Shown piece by piece: positions 7,003-17,864 of a DNA stretch of 23,769 nucleotides. The notes under the pieces were generated by a model. That model ran no database searches, had not been told where the DNA came from, and saw only the letters and a list, made by a program, of their open reading frames with translations. A program made the translations under genes and the position numbers. Numbering within the stretch: position 1 is the first letter of the stretch; each line of letters begins with the position of its first letter. The stretch comes from Candidatus Schekmanbacteria bacterium (GTDB lineage Bacteria > CSSED10-310 > JACPHN01), in contig JACPHN010000002.1 of the NCBI GenBank assembly GCA_016188575.1, forward strand, positions 1 through 23,769, read 5' to 3'.

Positions 7003-8661
7003 CTATGCCTGCACCTTCGCGTGAGAGCTCTCGATCTCTTCGAACTGGTAGGGTCCGCCATGCACCACCGGTTGTCCCGGGAAATTGTGCACGGACGGAG
7101 GGCAACTCGCCACCCACTCCAGCGACACGCCGCCCCACGGGTTCGCCGAGCAGCGCTCGCCCTTGAGCAAGCTCGCGAGTAGATATCCGCCCACGAGGAA
7201 CAGGCCAACCGCCAGAATCACGGATCCCACCGTCGAAAGCTGATGCAGGTCGGTGTATTCGGGAAGGTAGCTGTGGTAGCGTCTCGGCATTCCGCGCGTC
7301 CCCAACACGAGCTGCGTAAAAAATGTGAGGTTGAATCCCACAAATACGAGAGCCGCCGCAATCGCCGCCAGCCTCTCGTTGTATTTCCTGCCGAACATCT
7401 TTGGCCACCAGTGGTGAAGCGCACCGAGAAAAGCGATTACGTTCCCGCCCACCATCACGTAATGAAAGTGACCGACAACGAAATACGTATCATGCAAGTG
7501 CACATCTATCGCTAGTGTAGCGAGAAAGAGACCTGTAAGCCCACCTATGCTGAACAGGAAGATAAACGAGAGTGCATATAGCATGGGAGCCGTAAACGAA
7601 ATCGAACCACGGTACAGTGTTGTTACCCAGCTAAAGATCTTGATTGCCGTGGGAACAGCAACCGTGAACGTCAGGAAGGAAAATAGCGTGCTCGCGACCT
7701 CCGACTGTCCGGACACAAACATGTGGTGTCCCCACACCAGAAAGCCGATGATCGCAATCGCCACACTCGATAGCGCTACTGCCTTGTACCCGAAGATGTT
7801 CTTGCGCGAATGCACGGTGATCAGCTCGCTCATGATTCCGAACGCCGGCACGATCATGATGTACACGGCGGGATGCGAGTAAAACCAGAAGAAGTGCTGG
7901 AACAGCACCGGATCGCCACCCAGCGCCGGATCAAAAAAGCCGATGTGCAGCGTCCGCTCGACGGCGAGCAGCAGCAACGTGATGGCGAGAACCGGCGTGG
8001 CCAGAATCTGCATCACCGCTGTCGCGTAGAGCGACCACACAAACAGCGGCAACCGGTACCAGCCCTGGCCGGGAGCCCGCATCTTGTGAATCGTCACGAT
8101 GAAGTTGACCCCCGTCAGAATCGAGGAGAAGCCGAGGACGAAAGCGCCGCTGACGGCAGAAACGACGGACGAGTCCGTGGTGGTGCTGTACGGCGTGTAG
8201 AACGTCCAGCCGGTATCGAGGCCGCCGGAGATTATCGTGTACAGCAGGATTACGGCGCCTGCGCAGTACAGGTAGTAGCTGAAGAGGTTGAGGCGCGGAA
8301 AGGCCACATCCTTGGCGCCGAGCATCAACGGCATCACAAAGTTGCCAAGCGCTGCCGGCAGGCCGGGAATCACGAACAAGAAGATCATCACCGCGCCGTG
8401 CAGGGTGAAGAACTTGTTGTACATGTCCGCATCCAGCAGCTCTCCCGCAGGCGTCCAGAGCTCGAGCCGAATGCCCATCGCGAGCATGCCGCCGACGAAG
8501 AAAAACAGCAGGATCGAGGCGAGGTACATCAGACCAATGCGCTTGTGATCCAGCGTCGTCAGCCAGGAGCGCAGCCCTCGCCCGGCCGACAGGTAGCTCT
8601 CCGCGGCCTCGTGCTGGCGGCCGTTGCCGCCGGAAACGGTTTCAGCAACTGCGGTAGACAT
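7003..8661 (-). CDS. coxA: Cytochrome c oxidase subunit I, A2-type (caa3 oxidase)
   Basis: The 552-residue protein has about twelve membrane helices. Haem and CuB ligands are all present: His88 (FTLHG, low-spin haem), His263 with Tyr267 in YSHPAVY, His312-His313 (WGHHMF), His398 and His400 (VGHFHYV). The A1-type Glu of the GHPEVY motif is absent and replaced by the Tyr-Ser pair of YSHPAVY, which marks the A2 subfamily, as in the Rhodothermus caa3 oxidase. The protein reduces O2 to water and pumps protons. AGGA lies 7 nt before the ATG. The gene begins 8 bp after coxB and is followed directly by coxC. A hydrophilic C-terminal extension of about 50 residues follows the last helix. Confidence 0.97.
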   Translation of the reverse strand: MSTAVAETVSGGNGRQHEAAESYLSAGRGLRSWLTTLDHKRIGLMYLASILLFFFVGGMLAMGIRLELWTPAGELLDADMYNKFFTLHGAVMIFLFVIPGLPAALGNFVMPLMLGAKDVAFPRLNLFSYYLYCAGAVILLYTIISGGLDTGWTFYTPYSTTTDSSVVSAVSGAFVLGFSSILTGVNFIVTIHKMRAPGQGWYRLPLFVWSLYATAVMQILATPVLAITLLLLAVERTLHIGFFDPALGGDPVLFQHFFWFYSHPAVYIMIVPAFGIMSELITVHSRKNIFGYKAVALSSVAIAIIGFLVWGHHMFVSGQSEVASTLFSFLTFTVAVPTAIKIFSWVTTLYRGSISFTAPMLYALSFIFLFSIGGLTGLFLATLAIDVHLHDTYFVVGHFHYVMVGGNVIAFLGALHHWWPKMFGRKYNERLAAIAAALVFVGFNLTFFTQLVLGTRGMPRRYHSYLPEYTDLHQLSTVGSVILAVGLFLVGGYLLASLLKGERCSANPWGGVSLEWVASCPPSVHNFPGQPVVHGGPYQFEEIESSHAKVQA

Positions 8662-8669
8662 CGTGTTTC

Positions 8670-9665
8670 CTATTCCTTTGGCTGATCTGCGAGTGACTTG
8701 AGGTACTCGATCAGGGCGTTGACTTCCTCGTCATCGAGCCGCCCCGCATACGGCGGCATCGCGGGTGGGTACGTCGCCACGATGTCGGCCATGGGATTCA
8801 TGAGGGATTTGCGAATGTACTCGTCGTCGACAGTGATTTTTCGTCCGTCCGCCAAAGTTTCTTCCTTCCCATACACGCCCTTCACCGACGGACCGACGAG
8901 CCGAGACCCGTCGACGCTGTGGCAGGCCTTGCACCCTCCCTTGCCCGCGAAGATCTCCTTCCCGAGGTCGACGAGGCTCAGGCCGCTTTTCTTCTGACCC
9001 GCCAGCCAGTCTCGGTACTCCTTTTCCGGGACGACCTCGACCTTGGTCAGCATCCGGGAATGATCTCTACCGCAGTATTCGGCACACATGACCTGGTGCG
9101 ACCCGGGCCGATCCGCCTGGAACCAGAGCACCGTGTACCGATTGGGGATAACGTCGGCCTTGATCCGAAAATCCGGCACATAGAAGCTGTGCAACACGTC
9201 CACGGCGGACATCGTCAACCGCACGGGCTGGCCAGCGGGCACTTTCAGCACCGTCGAGCTCACCCCGTCTTTCGGATAATCGAAGCTCCACTGCCACTTC
9301 TGGGCGGTAACGCGAACGTCCATCGAGTTTCCCGGCGGCACGTGCAGCGCCATGAAGCCATTGAAACCCCAGACAAAGATCACCACGAGCAAGATGGCCG
9401 GAATCACGCTCCAGGCGATCTCGAGCGGCAGGTTGCCGTGGAGGGCTGAGGTCTTCTGATTATCGCTTCGCTTTCTGTACCTGACAATGAAGAAGAATGT
9501 TACAGCAATGATGAGGAAAAAGAAAAAGCTGGTCAGGTAGAGAAGGAAATAAAAGATCGGGTCGACAGCGTCTGTCGTCGCTGATGCTGCCGGCGGCAGC
9601 CAGAACGAGCCCATCCAGGCGGCGGGCTCAGCGGTAGGTGGATCTTGCAATAAGGGCCAGTTCAC
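8670..9665 (-). CDS. coxB: Cytochrome c oxidase subunit II with fused cytochrome c domain
   Basis: The 331-residue protein has two membrane helices (about 36-62 and 82-104) and a periplasmic cupredoxin domain. The CuA site is His159 plus [12 protein letters not shown], giving Cys194, Glu196, Cys198, His202 and Met205. A cytochrome c domain follows, with CKACH at 245-249 and a likely distal Met in MPPYAG. This fusion defines a caa3-type oxidase, which can accept electrons without soluble cytochrome c. The N-terminus lacks an obvious lipobox. The ATG overlaps the sco stop in an ATGA (9662-9665), indicating translational coupling. Confidence 0.97.
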   Translation of the reverse strand: MNWPLLQDPPTAEPAAWMGSFWLPPAASATTDAVDPIFYFLLYLTSFFFFLIIAVTFFFIVRYRKRSDNQKTSALHGNLPLEIAWSVIPAILLVVIFVWGFNGFMALHVPPGNSMDVRVTAQKWQWSFDYPKDGVSSTVLKVPAGQPVRLTMSAVDVLHSFYVPDFRIKADVIPNRYTVLWFQADRPGSHQVMCAEYCGRDHSRMLTKVEVVPEKEYRDWLAGQKKSGLSLVDLGKEIFAGKGGCKACHSVDGSRLVGPSVKGVYGKEETLADGRKITVDDEYIRKSLMNPMADIVATYPPAMPPYAGRLDDEEVNALIEYLKSLADQPKE

Positions 9666-10495
9666 GGTGCGATCTCCGGGGAACGACGTGCGCGTTCACG
9701 ACGCCAAAGGGTAAGCAAGACGACGGCGATTATTATGGTCGAAACGACGCATGCCAGCCGCATGATGCCCATGGCCGTAGGACCATAGCGCCCGCGCGTT
9801 GCGTCATAATGAAAACAGCTCAACAGGACCAGGTCGACAGCGGTGCCGATGCGGCCTTCCGAAGCTTCCATCAGCGCAAAGCGCAGATCGCGCGTCTCGT
9901 AGGTGAGGCCACTGAGGACGCGCGCGAGCCGCCCGGAAGGAGCGAAAAAGAATACCGCCGGCGGATGTGCGAACTGGTCGGTCTTTTCGTCGTAGCGGTA
10001 GCCAAATCCCACTGCGGCTGCAAGCCGGTCGATCTCCGCCGGTCTCCCCACCATGAAGTGCCATTCCGCGCCCGGCAACCGGAGCTCGCGGAGGTACGCC
10101 TGGCGTTTTGCGGCCGCAAGCTGCGTGCCCTCCCGGGGATCAATGCTGACGGTGACGAGCTCGAAGTCCACTCCCGGAGTCAGCCCCAGATTTCGCAGTC
10201 CCGCTACGAGGCCATTGAGCTGTAGGGAGCAAAGCATGGGGCACTCGTAGTAGTTCAGCGTAAGCACGAGCGGTTTTCCGGGGGCGAGCAGTGTCGCGAG
10301 CCGCACCGGGGCTCCGGTATAGCTCGTGAGCTCGCTCTCTGCCGGCAACATGGCGCCTAGCTTGTTCGCGATTTCTACCCCGGCGAGCTCGGGAGGCAAG
10401 GTCTCCGCGGCCCCTGCCGTCCCGGGCAACGCAAGGAACAGGAGAACCACCGCCGCCACGATACTCGGGTGAACCCTACTGGGCATCCTTCCCAT
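9662..10495 (-). CDS. SCO1/SenC-family copper chaperone
   Basis: The 277-residue protein has an N-terminal signal sequence (cleavage likely near GTAGAAET), a thioredoxin-like fold, and a C-terminal membrane helix at about 243-263. The copper-binding residues are Cys85 and Cys89 in ECPMLCS and His177 in QFAHPPAVFF, all intact. Such proteins deliver copper to, or reduce, the CuA site of subunit II, which fits its place directly before coxB. The C-terminal anchor is an arrangement common in act-cox clusters. ATG 10495 was chosen; ATG 10486 is an alternative. A second, divergent SCO-like gene lies at 20763-21416. Confidence 0.93.
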   Translation of the reverse strand: MGRMPSRVHPSIVAAVVLLFLALPGTAGAAETLPPELAGVEIANKLGAMLPAESELTSYTGAPVRLATLLAPGKPLVLTLNYYECPMLCSLQLNGLVAGLRNLGLTPGVDFELVTVSIDPREGTQLAAAKRQAYLRELRLPGAEWHFMVGRPAEIDRLAAAVGFGYRYDEKTDQFAHPPAVFFFAPSGRLARVLSGLTYETRDLRFALMEASEGRIGTAVDLVLLSCFHYDATRGRYGPTAMGIMRLACVVSTIIIAVVLLTLWRRERARRSPEIAP

Positions 10496-10512
10496 GGCAG
10501 CAACCCGGATCC

Positions 10513-10905
10513 CTACGGAGTCGCCGGTGCAGCACCCTGCACGGCGGCCGCGGCGCCAGCCGGGTTCTCTATCCGCGCAGGATCGGCCACGACAATATCA
10601 ATCGCTCTCTCGATCGGAATCGTGTAGATCCCCTTGGCCGCATCCAGTTGCTGGTACTCGTTCAGGTTCTTCCGATCGCGAGCGCGGATCTCCTCGAGCA
10701 CCGGGTTGGTCAGCGAGAGGTCCTTACGAAAAACCTCGTCCCGGGCGCTGAATCTCACGAGCTCAACGACGCCCACACAAGCGATCAGCACCAGAGCGCT
10801 GAGCACGAACACCAACAACGCGATGTATCCGGTTGGCGGAGTGTCAGGCTCCACGCCTTCCGCAACAAATGTGGCTCCGGAGCTTGCGGATTGTTTCTTG
10901 GCCAT
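10513..10905 (-). CDS. Small single-helix membrane protein of the act operon (ActG-like position)
   Basis: The protein is 130 residues with one hydrophobic helix (about 27-50) and a C-terminal soluble region. That region contains the conserved-looking stretch RFSARDEVFRKDLSLTNPVL, then LDAAKGIYTIPIERAIDIVV, and an Ala/Pro-rich tail. I do not recognise a catalytic motif, Cys or haem site. It sits between actF and sco, 18 bp after actF, so a structural or assembly role in alternative complex III or the oxidase is likely. Its position resembles that of small accessory genes named actG in other clusters, but homology is not shown here. Confidence 0.8.
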   Translation of the reverse strand: MAKKQSASSGATFVAEGVEPDTPPTGYIALLVFVLSALVLIACVGVVELVRFSARDEVFRKDLSLTNPVLEEIRARDRKNLNEYQQLDAAKGIYTIPIERAIDIVVADPARIENPAGAAAAVQGAAPATP

Positions 10906-10923
10906 CGTACGGCATCCAGGGGG

Positions 10924-12138
10924 TTAGAAGTTCTCGAAGGCGAGGGACTCGGAGAGACGCGGATCCTTCAGCGGCACCAACGCCTGCTTCTTGAGCCCGA
11001 GGCCGAGCACGACCAGGAACAGCCCGCCGACGAACAGGATCGCGGCAGGATCCATGAGTGAAAAGTGAAAACCTTCACGATGATGCGTCGGCATGACGAG
11101 CCAGTGGACATCCACGAGATGTATGAACAGCATCCAGGCAGCTCCACAGGCAAGCAGTGTGCGGTTGCGCTTGATGGCGCGGGAAAGCAGGAAGAAGAAC
11201 GGAACGATAAAGTGCCCAACGGCGAGGAATATCGAGATCCCCCGCCACGAGTTGTCCCAGCGCTGGGAGTACCAGATGGTCTCCTCCGGAAGATTGGCGT
11301 ACCAGATCAGCATGAACTGAGAAAACGCAATGTAGGCCCAGAACGCGACGAACGCGAACAGCATTTTGCCCAGGTCGTGCACATGCTCGATGGAGACGGC
11401 GTTGCCGAGCAATCTGGAGCGATCGAGAGCCAGTACGAGCAGAATCATGGTCGCGTACACGGCGACGACGCATCCGGAGAAAAAGTAGACGCCAAACACC
11501 GTGGAGAACCAGTGCGGTTCGAGGGACATGATCCAGTCGAAGGCAGCGAGCGTCACCGTCACGGCGAACAGCAACGTCATCGGGGCGCTGGCCATTTGCA
11601 TCCGGCGCGTCAGGCAGGGCTCCCCACTGCTGTCCTGCGCCACGGACGTCCGGAGAAACCACAGGCCGGCCGCAGACCACAAGACCAGGAATGCGAAGCC
11701 CCGGATCAGGAAGAATGTCGGATTGAGATATACCGCCTTCCCTGCCAGCACGGGATCGCCGGCGACTGCTTCATGGTGCGCCCAGTGATAGAGATCGTGG
11801 AGGCCAAAAGCGATGGGAACGAAGAGGAGCAAGAACAGGGGCAAGGTTCCCATGAGGTTTTCGGCGAGCCGGCGAACCACGACACCCCAGCCAGCACGGG
11901 ACAGGTGGTTGACGAGAACGAAAAACAACCCGCCAATCGCGATGGACACGAAAAACAGGAACGCCACCAGGTAGGAAAAGAAGAGCTGCCCGTGGTCCGC
12001 GAGGCCGAACGCGGCGCTGCCCGCAGCGCCCGCGGCGGCCAAACCTCCGCCGATGAGCGGCAGCTTGCTCCACGAGCTCGTGCTGGGAATCGATACGTCC
12101 GCCTGAGCCAGTCGCCTGGTCACACCGTGCGCGCTCAC
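10924..12138 (-). CDS. actF: Alternative complex III subunit ActF (NrfD-like membrane protein)
   Basis: The protein has about 404 residues and roughly ten membrane helices. It resembles ActC in layout, as expected for the paired NrfD/PsrC-like subunits. Typical stretches include FAVTVTLAAFDWIMSLEPHW, SQFMLIWYANLPEETIWY and VDVHWLVMPTHH. It is thought to form part of the membrane arm and a proton path. The preferred start is GTG at 12138, which overlaps the actE stop as GTGA and has GGAG 6 nt upstream (12148-12145). An ATG at 12150 is possible and would overlap actE by 16 bp. It ends 18 bp before the small membrane protein gene. Confidence 0.95.
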   Translation of the reverse strand: MSAHGVTRRLAQADVSIPSTSSWSKLPLIGGGLAAAGAAGSAAFGLADHGQLFFSYLVAFLFFVSIAIGGLFFVLVNHLSRAGWGVVVRRLAENLMGTLPLFLLLFVPIAFGLHDLYHWAHHEAVAGDPVLAGKAVYLNPTFFLIRGFAFLVLWSAAGLWFLRTSVAQDSSGEPCLTRRMQMASAPMTLLFAVTVTLAAFDWIMSLEPHWFSTVFGVYFFSGCVVAVYATMILLVLALDRSRLLGNAVSIEHVHDLGKMLFAFVAFWAYIAFSQFMLIWYANLPEETIWYSQRWDNSWRGISIFLAVGHFIVPFFFLLSRAIKRNRTLLACGAAWMLFIHLVDVHWLVMPTHHREGFHFSLMDPAAILFVGGLFLVVLGLGLKKQALVPLKDPRLSESLAFENF

Positions 12139-12824
12139 TTTACACTCCATCCCTTCTCTGTCGTGACTTCCTGCGGAACGAGGTCGACGCTGGCGTGCTG
12201 GCTAACTTGAAGGGCGCGCACATACGCCACGATCGCCCACCGATCCGGCACCGGAATCTGCTCTCGGTAGCCCGGCATCGTGCGCACGCCGTTGCTTATG
12301 GTTTCAAAAATCTGCCCAGCCGGCAGCGCCCGCGTGGGGTCGCTGGCGAGGTTGGTAGGCGGCACTGGATAGCCGCGACGCGCAATGATGCCATCCCCCG
12401 AACCCGCCTGGTCGTGGCAGGGCGAGCAGTAGATGTCGTAGCGCTCGCGCCCGCGATTCAGCAGCACCTTGTTCAGCGCCACCCGCGTGGGCAAGGTGGT
12501 AGCGTACTCGCCGCCTTCGCGCCTGCCGTTGAAGAAGTGGGGGTCGTCCCTCAGGGATCCGCGGGCAATCGTCCCCGGCACCGGCGGCCGCATGGCGCGG
12601 CCATCGGCAAAGGACGTATTGGGCTCCTGGGGATCGTAGCGCGCCTGCTGGTCCATGTTTTGCACGATGTGAATGGGAGGGCCTTGCGAGAGATCCCCGC
12701 GGCACCCTGTGGCGATCGACGCCAGGGCCGGGATCACGAGGAGGCTGCCAATGGCGAGCGCCCGGCTCCGACATTCAGCGCGCGACCGCGCCCTCGACAG
12801 TAGTCTTGTCAGCATCACCTTCAT
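12135..12824 (-). CDS. actE: Alternative complex III subunit ActE (monohaem cytochrome c lipoprotein)
   Basis: The 229-residue protein has a basic N-terminus, a hydrophobic segment and a lipobox-like IATGC, placing the lipidated Cys at 41. A single haem c site CSPCH is at 133-137, with YDIYCSPCHDQAGSGDG around it, and the likely distal Met is in MPGY at about 183. ActE is the terminal cytochrome of the complex on the periplasmic side and passes electrons towards the oxidase. GGGAG lies 9 nt before ATG 12824. It starts 24 bp after actD and its stop overlaps the actF start. Confidence 0.95.
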   Translation of the reverse strand: MKVMLTRLLSRARSRAECRSRALAIGSLLVIPALASIATGCRGDLSQGPPIHIVQNMDQQARYDPQEPNTSFADGRAMRPPVPGTIARGSLRDDPHFFNGRREGGEYATTLPTRVALNKVLLNRGRERYDIYCSPCHDQAGSGDGIIARRGYPVPPTNLASDPTRALPAGQIFETISNGVRTMPGYREQIPVPDRWAIVAYVRALQVSQHASVDLVPQEVTTEKGWSVK

Positions 12825-12848
12825 GTTAGCAAACTCCCGCTCCGCCGG

Positions 12849-13403
12849 TCATGCTTCTACCACGGTGACCAGGGAGGCTCCCGCCGATTCGAGCAACTTT
12901 CTGGTTTTCTGCTCATCGTATCTTGGATCCGCCGCTTCGATCGAAATGAAGAACTTGTCATCCGTAACCTTCGCGAACGCGTCGACGCGGAACAGCGCAT
13001 GGTAGAGCTGGGGCAGTCGATTGAGAAAGAGCATCCCAAAGACGGCACCGGCGGCGCCCCCAAGCACGGACAGCTCGAAGATGACGGGGACGAAGGCGGG
13101 CCAGCTAAAATACGGCTTCCCGCTGATGATCAATGGATATTCGACAGCGCTGGTCCACCACTGCAGCAACAAGCCCGTGGCCGCACCTCCTAGAGCCAGC
13201 ACCAGGCTGATCCAGGGTAGCCGCGAGGGTTTCAGCCCCATTGCCTTGTCCAGTCCATGGACGGGAAACGGTGTATGCGCGTCCCACCTCAGGTACCCAG
13301 CGTCGCGAACTTTCTCGCATGCCCGGAAGATGGCCGCAGGGGTGTCGAATTGGGCAACCAGGCCGAAGCTCTTCGGCCTTTCCGTCGCAGCTTTCGGTTT
13401 CAT
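12849..13403 (-). CDS. actD: Alternative complex III subunit ActD (DUF3341)
   Basis: The 184-residue protein has an N-terminal soluble domain starting FGLVAQFDTPAAIFRACEKV, two membrane helices (about 64-84 and 101-127), and a cytoplasmic C-terminal domain with DDKFFISIEAADPRYD. This is the standard DUF3341 layout. It has no cofactor site and plays a structural part in the complex. GAGGAGG lies 6 nt before the ATG. It begins 13 bp after the actC stop, in the usual actC-actD-actE order. Confidence 0.95.
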   Translation of the reverse strand: MKPKAATERPKSFGLVAQFDTPAAIFRACEKVRDAGYLRWDAHTPFPVHGLDKAMGLKPSRLPWISLVLALGGAATGLLLQWWTSAVEYPLIISGKPYFSWPAFVPVIFELSVLGGAAGAVFGMLFLNRLPQLYHALFRVDAFAKVTDDKFFISIEAADPRYDEQKTRKLLESAGASLVTVVEA

Positions 13404-13416
13404 GGCCGGGTCCTCC

Positions 13417-14814
13417 TCAGTGCGTCTTGGCCGGCGCGTGATGGTGTGGATTGGCGATGGGCAAAATCGCCTTCACTTCGGCCATGGCCACCATCGGCAG
13501 GAAGCGCACGAACAAGCAGAACATGGTGAGGAAGAGACCGAAACTGCCCACGAACGTCGAGAGGTCCCAGAAAGTAGGCCTGAAGTAGTCCCAGCTAGAG
13601 GGGAGAAAGTCGCGATGGAGTGATGTGGTAATGATCACAAAACGCTCGAACCACATCCCGATGTTAATGAATATGGAGATGACGAATAGCAGCGGGATGC
13701 AGGTTCTGGCCTTCTTGAACCAGAACACCTGGGGAGACAGGACGTTGCAGCCGACCATGGTCCAGTAGGCCCATGCGTATGGCCCGGTCGCGCGATTGAC
13801 GAAGGCGAACAGCTCATAGTCGTTCTGCCCGTACCACGCGATGAAGAACTCGGTGCCGTAGGCATACCCCACGATGGTGCCGGTAAGGAGCATGATTTTC
13901 GCCATGCGGTCCAGGTGGAGAGGCTGAATGATATGCCGCAGTCCGAATACCACGCGGCAGATGAGCATCAGCGTCATTACCATGGCGAAACCCGAGAAGA
14001 TTGCGCCGGCGACAAAGTAGGGAGGGAAGATGGTGGTATGCCACCCCGGGAGCTGAGCCGTGGCGAAGTCAAAGGAAACCACGGAATGGACGGACAGCAC
14101 CAGGGGCGTCGCGAGCCCGGCGAGAATGAGGTAGGCTCTCTCGTAATTTTGCCAATGCCGGTTGGAGCCGCGCCAGCCGAGAGCGAAAAAGCCATAGGCG
14201 AGCTGTCTGACCCTGGTCTTGGCGCGGTCACGGATGGTCGCGAGATCGGGGATCAGCCCGACATACCAGAACAGCAGGGAGACGGTCCCGTAGATGCTCA
14301 CCGCGAAGAAATCCCAGATCAGCGGGCTGCGGAACTGCGGCCACATGCCCATCTGGTTGGGAATCGGAAACATGTAGTAAGGCAGCCACGGGCGACCGAC
14401 GTGAATCCCGGGAAAGGAAAGCGCGCACATCACGGCGAAGATCGTCATGGCTTCCGCGGCGCGGTTGATCGAGGTCCGCCACTTTTGCCGGAACAGAAAG
14501 AGGATGGCGGAGATCAGAGTTCCCGCGTGTCCGATGCCGACCCAAAACACGAAGTTGGTAATGTCGAATGCCCAGAAGATGGGGTTGTTGAGCCCCCAGA
14601 TGCCCGTGCCCTCCCAAAACAGGTAGGCGATCGAGATGCCGAACAGACCCAACAGTGAGCTGGACAGGGCGAGGGCAATCCACCACCCCAACGGCGGTTT
14701 CCACTCGACCGGCAGCGCCACCGCCTCGGTAATGGCGTTGAAGCTTTGTTCGCCGGCGATGAGCTGGGGACGGGCCTCGATCGGGTCAAGATCCAATGCA
14801 ACTGCCTGTGCCAT
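13417..14814 (-). CDS. actC: Alternative complex III subunit ActC (NrfD/PsrC-like quinol-oxidising subunit)
   Basis: The 465-residue protein has about ten membrane helices and resembles the NrfD/PsrC family. It includes [40 protein letters not shown] with the conserved His near the periplasmic side, and [20 protein letters not shown]. Quinol oxidation is assigned to this subunit in the complex, next to the ActB Fe-S domain. It starts 2 bp after the actB stop, so translation is probably coupled. The C-terminal tail is His-rich ([11 protein letters not shown]). Its length is usual for the family. Confidence 0.97.
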   Translation of the reverse strand: MAQAVALDLDPIEARPQLIAGEQSFNAITEAVALPVEWKPPLGWWIALALSSSLLGLFGISIAYLFWEGTGIWGLNNPIFWAFDITNFVFWVGIGHAGTLISAILFLFRQKWRTSINRAAEAMTIFAVMCALSFPGIHVGRPWLPYYMFPIPNQMGMWPQFRSPLIWDFFAVSIYGTVSLLFWYVGLIPDLATIRDRAKTRVRQLAYGFFALGWRGSNRHWQNYERAYLILAGLATPLVLSVHSVVSFDFATAQLPGWHTTIFPPYFVAGAIFSGFAMVMTLMLICRVVFGLRHIIQPLHLDRMAKIMLLTGTIVGYAYGTEFFIAWYGQNDYELFAFVNRATGPYAWAYWTMVGCNVLSPQVFWFKKARTCIPLLFVISIFINIGMWFERFVIITTSLHRDFLPSSWDYFRPTFWDLSTFVGSFGLFLTMFCLFVRFLPMVAMAEVKAILPIANPHHHAPAKTH

Positions 14815-14816
14815 CT

Positions 14817-17800
14817 TTACACCAGCTCCGGATTGGGGTTGCGAAGCTTTGCCAGGTACGAGGTGCGCGGGAAGTCGGCAAGCTCGCTGAGGAGCACGTA
14901 GTTTCGGTTCGTTCGTTTCGCTTCGGAGACCTTGCTGCGTGGATCGTTGATGTCACCGAAAACGATGGCCTCCGTCGGGCACGTCTGTTGGCAGGCCGGA
15001 ACGATGCTGCCGTCTTCGATAGTCGTGCGCCCCTCGCGCTTGTCGGCGATCTTGACCTCCTGTATGCGCTGCACGCAGTACGTACATTTCTCCATCACGC
15101 CGCGAAAACGCACCGTAACGTCGGGATTCTTCTGCATCCTCAACATCGGGTTAGCCTCGTCGTTCTCGCGCGAGAAGTTGAAGTAGTTGAACCGGCGCAC
15201 CTTGTATGGGCAGTTATTGGCGCAGTAGCGCGTCCCGATGCAGCGGTTATAGGCCATGTCGTTGAGGCCTTCGGGGCTATGGGCCGTCGCCGCCACCGGA
15301 CAAACGTTTTCGCAAGGCGCCATCTCGCACTGCATGCACGCGACGGGTTGAACCACGGCTTCGGGGTTTTCGAGCGCCCCGGTAAAATACCGATCAATGC
15401 GCAGCCAGTGCATTTCGCGGCCGTTCAGGATGCGTTGCTTGCCGACGATTGCAACGTTGTTTTCGGAAGTGCAGGCCATGACGCACGCGCCGCATCCGGT
15501 GCATGCGGTAAGGTCGATCGCCATGCCCCACTGGTTTCCGCCCTTGGGGTTCGGCGGCTGCCACAGCGCACGCAGGCGCTCTGGCGGCAGCAGTTCGCCT
15601 TTCTCTACGAAGCCGGGCGTCTGGCGGTAGGCCGCGAGCGTGGACTCGCGCACGATGGGCCGGCCCTCCATTGACCCGTGGTCCTGGGTAGTGGCGAGCT
15701 CGTAATGAGGGTCGCCGGTAACGGAGACCTTGGCACCGCTGCCAAAGTGGTAGGTCTGGGTCGTGCGCAGCGCATTGGCATTGAACCCTGCGCCGCTGGC
15801 GACTCGCCCGACCTGTCGGCCGTAGCCGACGGGAATGACGATGGTATCGTCCGCTGTGCCCGGGACGACAAAGGCCGGAATGCGGAGCGTCCGCCCGGCG
15901 AGCGAAATGTCCAGTACCGCTGCGCGATCCCGGCCCGTGGCGGCCGCGGTGCTCTCCGGCACGCCCAGGGCGGCAGCGGTCTTCGGGCTGAGAAGAGCGG
16001 CGTTGTCCCACGTGAGCTTGGTCGTGGGATCGGGCATCTCCTGCAGCCAGCCGTTGTTGGCGAAGCGGCCATCGTAAACCGCGGGCGACAGCAAGAAGGC
16101 GACCTCGGTTCCGGTCGCCACCGGGGCCGCCGCCGCGGCCGCGAACGCCGAGACGGCCCTGGTCCACGCGAATGCGACCGGCTCGGTGCTTCCCTTAGGC
16201 GCCTCCGCAACACCGTCATGAAGCCACTTTGCCCACTGTTTTTCGAAATCAGGCAGCGCCTGATGGCGCTGGCGCCACTGATCCTTGACGAGCTCGTATC
16301 CGGAAACCGGCGCCGTGGCGACGAGGCGGCCGAGAAACTCGAGGTCCGAGACAGCCGGGTACAGCGGTGCGATCAGCGGCTGCTGCACGGACAGGGTGCC
16401 GTCGCTGGCCTCGAGGTCGCCCCAGCACTCCAGGAAGTGACAGGCAGGAAGATGCCACGTGGCCGCGCGACCCGTCTCGTCGCGATGCAGGCCGAGGTGA
16501 ATCGACAACGGCACCTTGGCAAGATGCGCAGCGAAGTCGAGGTCTGCCGGAGCGTCATAGACAGGATTGGAGCAGAGCGCCATCAGCGTCGAGATTTCGC
16601 CCGCCTGGATGCGAGCGGCGAGTGCGCCAAGCGGGCCTACTGGCGGCCGTTGCCCCGTGGCGGCGTAGTGAATCGTGTTGCCGGAGCTCCCGAGCGCCGC
16701 ATTGATGAGGTGGCCGAGCGCGTGCACCCATACCGGCTGGCGCTCGCCGACAAGCACCAGGCTCTTGCCGCGGTTGCGCAGCAGATCCGCGGCAACTGCC
16801 GCGACCCACTTCGCGTTGACGGCGTTGCCGTCCGCGGCACCGAGAGCGTCCAGAGAGCCGACCGCCTCAGCGGCGCCATCAGGAAGGGGCAGCCCGCCGG
16901 AAAAGAGCGCGGCCGCGACCGCCGACAGGAAGGCCCCTACTTTCGCCGACTGTAGCCGCAGACGGTTGTCGGCGGTCATCCCCGTGACAGACAGAAACGG
17001 CTCCACGCAATACAGCCGATTCATGCCGTCTGCCTCGGATCGCATGCGACGGCGGCCCGCAAACTGCCGAGAGCTCCCGACGGCATTCGGCTCCACGCCC
17101 AGAAAGTCGCAATCGGCGGCAAGGATGACGTCTGCCTTGGTGAGATCGAGGCGCACGTTGTGGGACTGGAGCCCGCATGCCGAAAGGCCCTCGCGGGTGT
17201 TGGGAAGAAAGCCCGCGTCACCGGCGTAGAGCTCGATCGCCGGATATGCAGCGACGATCCGCTGCAGCAAGCCCCACAGCGCCGGCGACGGGCGTCCGTC
17301 AAAAACCACCGCCAGACCGCGACCGCCAGCTTGGCGAAGCGCCGCCAGAGGGGTCGCGAATTCGGCGTCAAACGCCTCCCAAGTCGCGATCGTCCCGCCC
17401 TTGTACGGGGACGCGCTACGGTCGAGATCGTATAGATCGAGGATCGACGCTTGCGCCCACGCGCTGGCGGCGCCCGCGTTCACCGGATGGCTGGGGTTTC
17501 CTTCGATCTTCGTCGGGCGCCCCTCGTGACTCTCGACAAGCAGCCCGAGGACCGACCCTCCGACGTAGGCAGCCGTGGCGTAGTACTGCGGCTTGCCCGG
17601 AATGAGGTCCTCGGGACGGCGCGTGTAAGGCAGTATCTGCTCCGCGGGCTTGCGGACGCACCCCGTCAGGCCCACGCCGGCAAGCGCCAGCGACGCTCCC
17701 ATGATGCCGAGAAACTTGCGCCGATCGACTCCGCCGCCCTCCGGGGACTCCTCCGGCGCCCACAGCTCCCGGCGCATCCGCTCCATGAGCCCCGGCGTTG

Positions 17801-17864
17801 CGGCACGGTGCGCGAGACTCCGCCAGTATTCCTTTCCCTCTTTCATCTCGCTTCCAGTTTTCAT
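14817..17864 (-). CDS. actB: Alternative complex III subunit ActB (molybdopterin-fold plus Fe-S protein)
   Basis: The protein is about 1015 residues. A twin-arginine-like motif, [17 protein letters not shown], is at about 47-63. The following 700 residues have the molybdopterin-oxidoreductase fold, which in this family binds no cofactor. The C-terminal ferredoxin-like domain has cysteines in [11 protein letters not shown] (788-798), [13 protein letters not shown] (843-855), [11 protein letters not shown] (875-885), CTYC (927-930) and CQQTC (958-962). Those are 15 cysteines, matching three [4Fe-4S] and one [3Fe-4S] cluster. They link quinol oxidation to the haems. ATG 17864 overlaps the actA stop as TAATG; ATG 17876 and ATG 17846 are alternatives. 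Confidence 0.97.
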   Translation of the reverse strand: MKTGSEMKEGKEYWRSLAHRAATPGLMERMRRELWAPEESPEGGGVDRRKFLGIMGASLALAGVGLTGCVRKPAEQILPYTRRPEDLIPGKPQYYATAAYVGGSVLGLLVESHEGRPTKIEGNPSHPVNAGAASAWAQASILDLYDLDRSASPYKGGTIATWEAFDAEFATPLAALRQAGGRGLAVVFDGRPSPALWGLLQRIVAAYPAIELYAGDAGFLPNTREGLSACGLQSHNVRLDLTKADVILAADCDFLGVEPNAVGSSRQFAGRRRMRSEADGMNRLYCVEPFLSVTGMTADNRLRLQSAKVGAFLSAVAAALFSGGLPLPDGAAEAVGSLDALGAADGNAVNAKWVAAVAADLLRNRGKSLVLVGERQPVWVHALGHLINAALGSSGNTIHYAATGQRPPVGPLGALAARIQAGEISTLMALCSNPVYDAPADLDFAAHLAKVPLSIHLGLHRDETGRAATWHLPACHFLECWGDLEASDGTLSVQQPLIAPLYPAVSDLEFLGRLVATAPVSGYELVKDQWRQRHQALPDFEKQWAKWLHDGVAEAPKGSTEPVAFAWTRAVSAFAAAAAAPVATGTEVAFLLSPAVYDGRFANNGWLQEMPDPTTKLTWDNAALLSPKTAAALGVPESTAAATGRDRAAVLDISLAGRTLRIPAFVVPGTADDTIVIPVGYGRQVGRVASGAGFNANALRTTQTYHFGSGAKVSVTGDPHYELATTQDHGSMEGRPIVRESTLAAYRQTPGFVEKGELLPPERLRALWQPPNPKGGNQWGMAIDLTACTGCGACVMACTSENNVAIVGKQRILNGREMHWLRIDRYFTGALENPEAVVQPVACMQCEMAPCENVCPVAATAHSPEGLNDMAYNRCIGTRYCANNCPYKVRRFNYFNFSRENDEANPMLRMQKNPDVTVRFRGVMEKCTYCVQRIQEVKIADKREGRTTIEDGSIVPACQQTCPTEAIVFGDINDPRSKVSEAKRTNRNYVLLSELADFPRTSYLAKLRNPNPELV

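Noticed and set aside
7810-8685. 291-residue plus-strand open frame opposite coxA
   Set aside because: It is a shadow of the strongly conserved coxA, with no motif of its own.
11065-12210. 381-residue plus-strand open frame opposite actF
   Set aside because: It is antisense to a membrane protein gene. The charged Glu/Gln/Arg/His-rich composition is the usual mirror of hydrophobic codons.
15678-16955. 425-residue plus-strand open frame opposite actB
   Set aside because: It mirrors a well-supported 1015-residue gene, is Arg/Gly-rich, and has no recognisable motif.
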